A DNA stretch of 64,000 nt from Xylogone sp. PMI_703 (taxonomy: Eukaryota > Ascomycota > Leotiomycetes): contig JAJTUQ010000001.1 in NCBI GenBank assembly GCA_021399445.1, positions 1,736,001 through 1,800,000 on the forward strand, written 5' to 3'. Made by a program: the position numbers and the translations under genes. How positions within the stretch are numbered: the first letter of the stretch is position 1; every line of letters begins with the position of its first letter. Below are positions 46,537 to 57,184 of the stretch, piece after piece. Under the pieces are notes generated by a model. That model made no database searches. It was not told where the DNA came from and worked only from the letters and a program-made list of their open reading frames with translations.

Positions 46537-48635
46537 TTACATGACAAAACGGAGGTTGGTATCTATAGTTTCATGTTAGAACAGTGAATCAGGAGATATG
46601 TAGATGGTAAGGTATGAAAATAAGGGCATCACGTACTCAAAGGATGACTGCAGCTGAGTTGAGGTCGTTGAGAATACTTGGTGGAAAGCTCGTCTCGAAT
46701 GCTGTTCAGCAGCTCGACGTAGCTCTGCTGGGGGTTCTTCTTCAGGGCTGTGATGAAGGCCCACGACATAGCGCCAGTAGCTTGTTGAGCAATGTTTGCA
46801 TCGGCACTATTAATGAAGGATTAGCATATTCATTCATCAAACCCATTCCAAAACCAAATGCACTATAGTGTACAGCTTTGACGCAGCGAGGAGAAGCTGT
46901 CTTGTAGAGCTACATTAGGCCACTCGACCCAACGTAACTCGCAGCCCTAAGCTTACACCTTTGCCACATGGCAGAAGGAGTAAGCCTAGGGCTTTCGAGC
47001 CTTGTGTTGCATTATATAAAAACCTTAAAATACATGTATATCGGGCAAGTACTCTTGCCCTTGAAGCGGCTAGGTAGTATCAAACCCCAACAAAGAGCCA
47101 CATCCCAAAACGCCAACGCTAAAATGAAAGCAAAAATCCTCCCGAGCGATATCGGGTTAACCAGCCCTATTGTGTTACAAAGAAAGAAAAAATTTAAAGA
47201 ACGAGAAGAAGAAGAAGAAGAAGAAGAAGAAAAGCAGAGACAGAAGATGCAATGCTAAGTCATGCGTAACATGGAATGAAGGGATATACTGACGATGTCT
47301 GATCGTCCTTGCTGCCGGACCACATAATGACATCTGCTGGTGATGTCTTTACTGCCAAACTTCTGTTGTATGCGTCATCGCCACCGGTGGCCTTCTTAAC
47401 TATGCCCATAAGAGAGTTGGCAACACCACCGAGATCTCCGCGGCTATATGAAGAGACCGCGTTGAGTAGGCCAACGCCAGCTTCCTTGGCAAAGTTTGGC
47501 TCCTTGAGGATACCCTGTGTGGAGTAGACATATGGAAGGTCGAGAGCAGTTCCGGAATGGCAGGAATCAAAGATCGCTGTCAGACGCACGCCAGGTTTCA
47601 AAGGCTGGACCATGATTCTATGCATCTCATCATCCACAATATGGCCGACCTGTCGGAAATCCACCGGATAAATGACTTCATCATAGCCATCAGGTTCATC
47701 ACCGTCCAGATCTTTGGTTTGACCACCATGGCCTATAAAGTATTCTAGTTAGAAAGAATTGTACTTCGGCTTCTATGAGGTTGAATCAAGCTTACCGGAA
47801 TAATGGAAAAACAGCGAGTCATTTGGCTGTGCATCTTTCACGAGCCAGTGCATGGCGCGCAGGATATTTTGCTTGGTTGGCTGGCTCATTGGGTTCTGCT
47901 GATCGTCTGTGAGAATCACCATGTCCTCTCTGCGATAACCAAAGTTCTCGTTTAGATAGGCCGACATGTTCTTGACGTCGTTGATGCATCCTCGTAGCTG
48001 CCCTCGCTGCCCGAAATAATTGATTCCAATCAGGAGAGCTTTTCGGCGGCCGGTACAGTTCGAGTATTGGAATGCGTAGCCCTGGGGAGCACCATTGCCA
48101 AAAGATTGCATGCCCTGCGGAGGTGTTGGAGGAAGTTGGTGGTTACTGCCCCCATATCCGTTCTGATGGTTACTGGGCATGGCTGGGAGATGCTCGTTAG
48201 TCTTCAATTCCCTTTATATATTTATACTGTGTGCTATTTAGTCGGAGAGATTTTCACACATACGAGGTCTATTCGGTGGAGGGCCACCTGCTGGGCCGCC
48301 ATTGTATCCGCCGTAAGGCTGAGGAGAAGGCTGTGGTGAGAGTTAGCAAAACGCGGGACTGTGTGCTGTTGGCGATCTCGAACTGACCTGCTGATGTTGC
48401 TGGTGTTGCTGGTATTGGTAATTCGGCTGTGGTGGATAGCCACCGTAAGGTGGTTGGGGAGGAGGACCTCCATACTGAGGTTGTGGTCTGCCATCATATT
48501 AGCGCGTCGAACAGATGCTGCGATGGAAGCTGCGAAATGTTGATTTTCATACGGGTAGTAGTTTTGTGGTGGTGGATACTGGTGTGCAGGTGGGCCGTAT
48601 CCTCCACTGTACGGAGCTCCAGGATATCCGGACAT
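46537..48635 (-). CDS. Type I metacaspase (CasA/Mca1-like)
   Basis: Ca-dependent Arg/Lys-specific cysteine protease linked to proteostasis and cell death; not a caspase in specificity. Seven exons: 48553-48635, 48388-48487, 48264-48330, 47796-48182, 47294-47732, 46637-46806, 46537-46562. They give 1,272 nt (423 aa). The prodomain (about 1-120) is rich in Pro, Gln, Tyr and Gly. The p20 core starts at [26 protein letters not shown] follows. The catalytic His is in HYSGHGGQ, with the intron splitting that motif; the catalytic Cys is in [14 protein letters not shown]. The p10-like end has [11 protein letters not shown] joined to [17 protein letters not shown] over a 487-nt intron. A 26-nt last exon gives the family end LNTNLRFVM. 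The first intron has its branch-like CTAAT 14 nt before the acceptor. Confidence 0.88.
47205..47231. repeat. (GAA)9 microsatellite in metacaspase intron
   Basis: Nine GAA triplets on the plus strand, equal to (TTC)9 on the sense strand of the metacaspase, about 60-90 nt inside its 487-nt intron. Flanked by further purine-rich sequence (AGAAAGAAAAAA). Confidence 0.9.
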
Positions 48636-51600
48636 GATGGTAATTATGGCTCTAAAGCTTGAAAGAAGGAAAGCTTGCGTAAAGCGAAGGTGGCGAACTC
48701 GTTACAGTCGAGAGAGGAGGTCGTGGTCGAGGTTGTTGTTGTCAGATGTTCAAAGTGCGAACGTGCTCTGGACGGAATGGATGGGCGAGATGTGGAGAAG
48801 CTCGGTGCGAAGGACAGTACAATACTCGAGCGAAGGATGCTGGATTTGCCGCTTTCGTTTCCTAACTCGGACCCGGCGTGACGTTCTTCTCGATGTGGGC
48901 TTAACAGGATGATTTATACCTGAAGCTTTGATGATATAGATGGAAGATCCAGGAACAACTGCGATAACGTGGGGCAGTGGAAGCTGGGACCAGGGGATGG
49001 TTTCCTCTTGGGAGCGGCAGTCCAGGGCCGGGGAGGCAGTGTTGATGGAAGATGCACGCTTCACACAGCAAGCAAGCAAGCAGAGGGCCGTTGACGCAGG
49101 CTAGAGCAGCGCGCGCTTCTTCGAGATCGACGCAGCGGTTAGACGGTCAGCCAGCGTCTCGTGGCTGGAGTCAGACGGAGCGAACGAAGAAGAAGCAGGG
49201 CTGAAAAAGCTTCTGCAGGAGGAAAAGAAAAGAGAGGAGGGAAAAAGATTGATGGAGATGGCCCAGGGGGGGGGTGGTGTGTGGCAGCAAGCAGTCGAGC
49301 AAGCCAAACACGGCCAGAGGTTGAGGGCGTGTGGATGTTGTGTTGTACTGTAGTAGTGGGTGAGATCTCGGGAGAGGTCAGGTCCAGTAGTCGCCCAAGA
49401 AGGGTGGAGGGGGAAAGCCCGCGTCGCAGTGATCTGAGGTTGCTTTGGGCTTGGTCCCGGTACCTCAAGTACCCGCACGCCGCCGTCCGCAGGCCCAGTA
49501 CAAGCTATCTACTCCGTACTTTCTCACTACTCCCCAACCAGTCCTCTCCGAAAGCCTCTTTCTGAAGCCAACCCGGTGCACATCATCGCGCCCCTTGTCC
49601 ACCTGCCCAGCAATCCAATAGTCCCGTCATCCCCAATAGTAGTCCCTGCTCCGCGGCCCGAGTCTTGGGCTGCAGTCCGCCGCGACGAGTTGCTCCCTTC
49701 TCCTCCCCCCATGCTGGCGCAGCGTTGCATCCGACAGACACCCTCCCCCAGCCGTGACATCAACAGCACGGCAAGCAACCGTACGGAGAAATTCTGATGG
49801 AAAAAAACAAAGGAAAAAAAATTCTTCCTCCCCCAGATGCAGCATGATACACGCAGGGATTGTGGCATGGCTGCTGCTTCCTCATCTTATCTAACCGGGT
49901 TCGTATAGTTTCTGGCTTCGCTGCTTAGACCTCGAGCGGACATCAACACAGCAAAGCAGCCATGTGGATGTGTCGTGTTTATTTTTAACTCTGCCGACCT
50001 TGTTCTTTGCAGTGCTGTGCTCTTTCTTTCCCAGAAGAGCTACTTCTTAAAACTTTATTCTCCTTCTGGTGCTTGGGTTCCCAATTGGGCCATTCCAGGT
50101 CATGCCAGAGAACTCATCCTACCACGGCTCTGTGTACTGAAGATTTGCTTTCGTATTGTACCGTACTGTACTGTAGTATACTGCACTGTACTCTGCCAAT
50201 TCTGCTGTCCAGGCCTTGATCATACCGCATACCCAAGCAATCCATAACTTGGTCCGTCAGGTATTGTGCAATGTGGTAATGGCTACTGCAATGTCACTGC
50301 CCTGCTCGATCACAACACACATGCTCTACCTCATCTTCTCTGTGCGCTCGCCATCACCCGGAGATACCGTTCAGCAGGTCCAGGAATGCTGCTCTGTAGC
50401 CAATGCGTATCATCGCGGGTCCTCGAGTCTCGTGGTCTCCAGCGCGCGGAATCGCACCTTGCGCCGCCTCAACTCTGCTGGAAGTGGACTCGCTGCACGT
50501 CCGTTTAGGTCTCAGAATGCTCAGCATCGATGGAAACATGCGGTGCGAAGAACGTCATAGCAGGTTGCACGAGCGTAGAATATGCATCGTCCAGCGCAGC
50601 ATTGAGCCGCTTCCAAGAACGGACAGCAACCCGCGCAATGGTGGTGAAATTTTTTCTTTCTTTCTGGATACTCTATGCGATATCCGAGCTCTCCACGCTC
50701 TCTAGCTCTCTGCGCTGGCCATGGGTTGCTCGTCGCATAGCCCTGTTGATACCCTTCTTTCTCCGCGCTTTTCAGGTGGATATTGCCAGCCGGCCCATCT
50801 TCTTGTCGCGACTGACGTGGTCGCTGCCATCGTTGCACAAATGAAGCAAAGGCTCAATCTTCGGCCTCTTTCCTCGAATCATGGCTGGTGATGGACCCCT
50901 CATCGCGTCTTCTCTGGCGACGTCTGCTGGCGATGGATTGGAACGGAGCGACCGAGATATCAGATCGCTGTGGCTTGCGTCGTCTTCTCCGTAGCCCTAT
51001 CAGCGCTCTTCGCTTGCAGCCGCACCATTCCCTTTACGCCCAATGCGGGGCATGAAAACCACTAATGGAGCAAGGGTTCAACCTCCACGTTGCCGCATTC
51101 GGAAGAAAACATCTTCAACCTCAATACCTCATTCTGAGGCTGGAGAAGAAGAAAATTTTTCTTTAGTTCATGGTAACATGTGCTAGCTGTAGATGAGCTA
51201 CCACCACTACACCTACAAGCCACTGCTATTGCTACGTCATTCACACCGGATTACCAATTCACGCCATTTCCTCTTTCCCTTCATGTACTGGTCTCCGAAG
51301 AGAGCGTGACATGCGCTTCAGCCACGGGAGTCCTCTCCCAAAAACGCAGAGCCACTTCTGGTGCATGCTGGTGACGGGAAGATCTCATCTCCTGATAGCA
51401 CGAGATAATCCTGAGAGCCAATTGAGGCCTCGCCGAAGCGGCATAGCCATAATGGGCAGTTCACGAGCCACAAGGAGGCAGCTGGCACCATCTATCCTTG
51501 GAATGCCATGTGGCGACCAGACTATCTAATTCTTTTTCCAGCCTCAACGAGGGGATTCTCGGGACTAATGCGGGAACTAGCTGGGGCTTGCAGAAGCCTT

Positions 51601-54260
51601 TTTGATCCTTCACTCCTGCTCTTGGGGGACCCGGTTGCGCCCTAATGCAGCGGTTGGTCATAGTTTTTCTTCCTTAGTTCGATGCACGAGATCCCTCTCC
51701 AGCTGACCAGATGGGGCTTGTGGCTATGCTTTTACATCTCTCACTTTTTTCCTTCACCGTCATCTCCAAATGAGCCTTCATAGCCGGCTAAAGTCGCCCT
51801 GTCAAGCCATGAGGTTTATTTTCCCACTTCTAGCAAGGTGCTTATGGGGTCTCGGTACTACCTGACATAATTCCTTACATCTTTCTGCTTCCCATCCATA
51901 TCGTTCTTCTTTGATGCCCCGCCCACCAGCCCTACATGTGTAGTACATCGGCTCCGTGTTCTAAATTAGGATCATAAGGGTCCATTGTTGCTACCCGTAT
52001 GATCAGGTACAACGGTTGGCCTTAGGGCACGCCGATTACCTTAGACTCTTGTCAGATAGATGGGCTTTACGTCAACCAATAGCCAAGTGTCTATTGGCGA
52101 CCCCGTATTCGAATTGCCGTCTTGGTTATCACCTTAGGGGAATTGTAGCTATCAGCTATGCAGGGGTAGTTATCTAACTGTCCCCGGATAGTTACTGCTA
52201 CGTCGTTAGAAAGAATCTTTTCTTCCAGCAGACCAAAATCTATTGTTCTTATATCATATCGAATCTATCTGGAGAATGAACTGATCATCTTCTGAACATC
52301 AAACCGTAGTGTTTCTACCTTATTCAGTTATGCATTATTGCCAGTCTGTTTTGATTCTTTGCGTTCTGTTAAACATGCCTCCTGAATCTGGCTCTTAGCT
52401 GCCCCGGACCCCGAAGCTTAATCGCAGTCGTCAGCTTCTCCGTGTTTTCCTACCATAAATAGGACCGCTTCACTTCGGATCCAAGGTACTGTAAGGTACC
52501 TGGCTAAGAATAAGGGGCTAATAAGCTTAAAACCTCTGTGCCACTCAGCATTTCCCGTTCGTCGGTCGCCACCCCAGGAATAGAATTTCCTCCGGCAACC
52601 TGCATTGCAAGGCATGGTCCGACTCGCATTTCCGAAGCTCAGCTTGCGCAGGATGGCGTGGATGCTTGCTGCACAATGATGCCTCTAGGGCTGCACTTAA
52701 CACCTTTCAACCGCTCCATTCCTGAGGCTGAGGTGGGGTTACATGCTGCTAAACTTCAAGTATACATCGTCTCACACCCGTTCCCTAAAGAGTTGCAATC
52801 CTCAGACTCAAAAGTTACTTTGCTACCACTAAATACTCCGCTGTAGTCAGGTTCAGCCGGTCACGTGGTTCTAGTCACGATCTCGTATTTCAATTTTGAT
52901 GCTGCATTTGCAGCCAATGACCGCAAGTGCCTCATCAGCCAGTCAGCAGCCAGCAAATCCAACTTTTTTGCAACCACGGAGAAATTCTAGCATTCCTAAA
53001 AGGTAAAGTCCACGCGAGCATACAGGGCTGAATCCGATGCAAGAGTCAGTCTTCTCATGTACGGATGACTTATGGGCTAGACTTATGGCATGATATTCGT
53101 TTCCCTATGTATTCACAAGCACATCTGACGTGCATCGCATGGCATGCGTGGATGGCACACCACGATGTTGTATTTTACTTCTCTTGTGTACATCATTGCA
53201 TTGACAGGATAAGGTTGCATTCATAATGTACGAGATATCCTGCGTACTGGGAAAGTACAGGCCAAAATTAAATCCCCCGTCGACCAATCCTATCAAAAGA
53301 ATCTCACCTTATGTTTTTATTTACCCGATTGAGAAAGTGTAGATCCCAAGCTCCATTTCTCTTGTCTACTATTGTCTGATTTTCTGATACCTTGCGACCT
53401 AGTTACGTCTGATATTTTCCCCTTAGGCATATCGTGCTTACGAGAGCCAAATAACCACAATAACATGAATAAGTATCAGGCCATAGTACATAGAAGGCAT
53501 CTCCGACAGCCTGCATATGACAGGCTTCTATATTCTGTATTTCTTTCCATATTACACCTTTTTTATTCTTCACCGCCACAACGGTTTTAACAACCGCTAA
53601 GATGAGTCAAGCACTCCATCCTTATTTTGTGGTATGATATGAAATGTAACTATAACCTCTCCTCATCTTAGGAAGCTTACACTTCTATACGCCTAAGGAT
53701 TCCAGCTGATTTCGTGAATTTTCAAGGTGGTAGTTATACGAGTCAGTCTCAGTTCGTATTACTAGGTACCATTGCATTACGAAGTAGCTTGTTCTATTTG
53801 AATGGGATCTTTATGGCTCATTTGGAAGGTGGCTTGACTTTAGGTATCGTGTTTGCTGACGAATTGAGGGTACAAAACAGGAAAATATGCACAAATTGAT
53901 GCTAAGTAAGCAGAGCCTTCGTAATAGTGAATAGAATGGCTGATTGTCAGCCCCCTAATTGCTTTCCTAGCCTGGTCAAACGAGTGCAGCCGGACAATGC
54001 TATCGCAAATAGTAAACTCATGACAATCAGAGCAAGCAGTGCCAACCAAAGAAAAAGCATTTCATTGTCTTGAATAGAGCATTCCAAAGCAATATATTGT
54101 CCGATTTATTTTCCAATGAAATTTTAAGAATCTTATATCAGTGATATATGCCTACTATCCTCGAGTCCTCTCGTAATATTTTCTATTTTCATAATCTATA
54201 AATTGACCAAAATCATCAATGTTATCCTTTCTAAACCCAATAACCCTCTGTGCCTTTATT
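48636..54260. other. 5.6-kb gap upstream of metacaspase, downstream of iPGM
   Basis: No convincing gene on either strand. Contains a (GCAA)4 run near 49,064-49,082, a G-run near 49,266-49,274, a GTACTGTAC motif cluster at 50,157-50,192, and more AT-rich sequence from about 51,700 rightward. The left part should hold the metacaspase promoter. The rest could include long UTRs, non-coding RNA or decayed mobile DNA. Confidence 0.5.
50157..50192. repeat. GTACCGTAC/GTACTGTAC motif cluster B
   Basis: Near-tandem GTACYGTAC and CTGCACTGTACT units, closely similar to cluster A at 5,816. It lies about 1.5 kb upstream of the metacaspase start. Function unknown. Confidence 0.6.
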
Positions 54261-56156
54261 TCAGCCCTTAACTAAAAGACTGTGGCAGGTCATTTCCGAT
54301 GGTTGCTTTAAGCCCATAGCTTCCAGAATAGTCGGGGCAACGTCACCCAAGACGCCCTCTTCTTTCGTATTGAGAGACCATCCTTGAGGTGCATTCGCCA
54401 TAATGAACGGAACCTTGTTAGTTGTGTGAGAAGTCTTTGGCTTCCCATCTTCAAACTTCATCTCCTCGGCATTACTATCAAGATGTCAGTAGCGAAGATA
54501 CAATAAAGCGATTGAGTGACAAACCCATGGTCGGCAGTGATGAATAGGATATAACCCTCTTTCTTGCACGTTTCATAAATCTCTCCGATGGCCTTATCGG
54601 TTGCTTCCACGCCAACAATAGCCGCTTCATATACCCCAGTGTGACCAACCATGTCAGGAGGGGCGAAATTGTTCATAACAAATTCGAACTGCTGTTCAGC
54701 TATTCTCTTGCATACCTGCTTAGCCACTCCTGCAGCGCTCATCTCAGGAGCTTTGTCATAAGTTGGAACACTCTTGTTAGATGGAACGAGATCCTGCGAC
54801 TCGTCACGGGTTTCGAGTGGGAAAACCTTTTCTACTCCTCCATTGAAGAAGAAGGTGACATGAGCATACTTCTCCGTCTCGGCCACATGTACTTGCTTGA
54901 CACCCTGTGTACCCAAAGTTTCCGCTAGGACGTTCCCCATATGTTGTGGTTTGAATGCAATCTCAAAGGGATAGTCAAGCTTGTATTGAGTCATTGTCGT
55001 AATTGTAATATCTTTGGGGTAGGGGAAGTCGGGCTTTGGAGATCGGTCTACTCCTCCAAGTAGTTGAGTAATTTCTCGAACTCGGTCCGATCGGTAGTTG
55101 AAGAAGAATATTTGGTCGCCATCCTTAATGCGAGCTTCATCTCCATTAAGAATAATTGGCTTCAAGAATTCGTCATTCTCGCCCTTCTCGTATCTCTCCT
55201 TGATGGTTTTCACTGGATCATCGCTCTGCTCTCCCTCACCAAGGACCACTCCTTTCATGGCAATTTCAACTCGGTCCCAACGCTTATCACGGTCCATGGC
55301 ATAATAACGCCCTACAACCGTCGCGAGCTTGCCGGCTCCGATTTCCTTGATTTTATCCAACAATTGTTGCATATATCCTGCGCCAGATTTAGGATCGGTG
55401 TCTCGTCCGTCACCAAAGAAGTGAATGTAAACATGAGGGACGCCAATCTCCTTGGCAACCTTTAGGAGAGCATAGAGATGGTCTTGCTTCGAGTGCTAGA
55501 GCATGAGTTAGCTCCAATGTCTTTCCAGTTCATCCAGAGATTGACTTACAACTCCACCATCCGAGATTAGTCCCGCCAAGTGTAGTCGGCCATTGCCTTC
55601 TTTGGCCTTTTTGAAGACGTTTGTGATGACGTCGTTTTTGTCGAGCTCCCCCTTTTTAATAGTTTGATCAATTCGCACCACATCTTGCCATACAACTCTT
55701 CCAGCACCAATGTTCAAATGACCGACTTCCGAATTGCCCATTAATCCCTCAGGAAGCCCAACTGCCAAAGAAGAAGCCTCAAGCTCAACATAGCCGTTTG
55801 CATTAGTCTTGAAGCCGTCCATCACTGGTGTCTCAGCCGCAGTAATCGCATCTCCATCTTTGGGTGACGTTTCACTGGGAATACCCCAGCCGTCAATTAC
55901 AACTGTGCCAAATCAGAACAATTAGCCACGCTGCTTCCAAGTAGACGAGACAGAAAAGCAACACGAGAACCCAGTCAACGTCTCTAGTTCTAGCCATCGC
56001 TTATAACTGTGAAACGTGTCTGACAATGGCCATGGGGAGATACAAAGTGTATCCTCATAATCGCATGCTATATATTAATTTAAAAGAGGTGGAATGTGGA
56101 CACGTAAGTGTTCGGAGAGACGTACTCAGGGCAGCTTTATGCTCAACTTGGACCAT
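54261..56156 (-). CDS. Cofactor-independent phosphoglycerate mutase (iPGM)
   Basis: Glycolytic/gluconeogenic Mn-dependent enzyme interconverting 3- and 2-phosphoglycerate; filamentous fungi use this form whereas yeast uses the 2,3-BPG-dependent type. Four exons (56126-56156, 55550-55902, 54525-55495, 54261-54474) give 522 aa, typical length. The short first exon encodes MVQVEHKAAL and joins to IVIDGWG through a phase-1 intron of 223 nt. The catalytic serine is in GNSEVGHLNIGAGR. Other conserved blocks are SDGGV-HSKQDHL, HFFGDGRDT, FFFNYRSDR, PPDMVGHTG and ITADHGNAEEM, with metal-binding Asp/His residues present. Introns fall inside GGV-HSK and DHG-NAE. All key residues seen. Confidence 0.92.
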
Positions 56157-57184
56157 TTTGGCGGGGCCTCTGATCTTGTTGCTGACAGTCTCTCTTCACG
56201 GAATTAATCTAGATAAGCCGAATCTCCTCTGTGTAGAACTAGAAAGCAAATAGCGAATGCTTTGGGTCTCTTAGGAATCGTTAAATAGCCTCGACTGTCT
56301 ATGTCTATGCTGGTCAGTTTGAAATCGAATGACCAGCCCGTGGTTGAGGAAAATGTTGGCGGGGTTCATTTAGTTATGACGAAACCTAGCGCAGCAGCTA
56401 TCATTGGACTGTTGTATTGGGTCGCGCATAGAAAATGCCCCTCCAGAAAATCCCCCCACGGTGGGAACGTGGGTATTGGACTTATCCATATATTAAACCC
56501 CTTTACCACAGTAAATCGTATAGAGCTGACTGCCTGCCTATCTTAGTCTTTCACAGTGCCACGTGCATGTCTGTATATTGTGATAGCTACCAGTACATAC
56601 TACCTTACTCTCTCTTCTTTCTTCCCTGCCTGCTCCGTATCCTTAAATTGCCCCTTGGTTGTCTGCTCACTGCACTGTCTAGGCACCGGCGGTCTCTTCC
56701 TTGTTCTATAAAGTAAGTGACTATGGTCTTACTCTAAGAGAATTACAGGCCAATGAAATTTATTTACTTGTCTGTTATCTTCGTTGGGGTCTCTAATATC
56801 CTCCTCGTCCGGCTCGTAACACGAAGCTCATTCCCAAAGCTAAAAGTAAAAATTATCTTTTATAATTTCATCTATAAGAAGTCCTATATCACCGAGAAAA
56901 ACCTGCCAACTAAAAAAAAACTCTTTAATCATAGAATTAAAACCATGCCTATGCAATGCTTCGCCAATCTATTGATGAATTATTCCCCAATCGAGAGTTA
57001 TAACGGTTTTAAAAGGACCGGCCCTTGCTCGTGAAGTCATTTCCTTGCTTCCACATGAAGAAAAAGAAACATTCTTGCAGGATAAGATGGAGAAGTGGTG
57101 ATGTTGAAGAAGAATGAGGAGAGAAAGGTGTAACTGGGTCGGGGAAGAGAAAGCCACGTATAGTAAAGAAGAATCCGCTTCTTA
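56157..57184. promoter_or_regulatory. iPGM upstream region
   Basis: A stretch of 1,028 bp between the iPGM start and the stop of the next minus-strand gene. It should hold the iPGM promoter and the 3' UTR of the neighbour. AT-rich near 56,830-57,000. No specific binding site recognised. Confidence 0.4.

Noticed and set aside
46968..47258. 96-codon plus-strand frame ending in a Glu run
   Set aside because: It lies inside the metacaspase intron and its Glu tract is just the (GAA)9 microsatellite.
48507..48552. Reading the metacaspase first exon straight through into a longer frame
   Set aside because: It leaves the Gln/Pro/Tyr-rich prodomain in the wrong frame. A GTATGA donor with a CTAAT branch-like site and CAG acceptor restores it.
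53714..53899. 61-codon hydrophobic frame in the 5.6-kb gap as a small secreted protein
   Set aside because: No N-terminal signal peptide layout, no cysteine pattern and no splice-supported extension.
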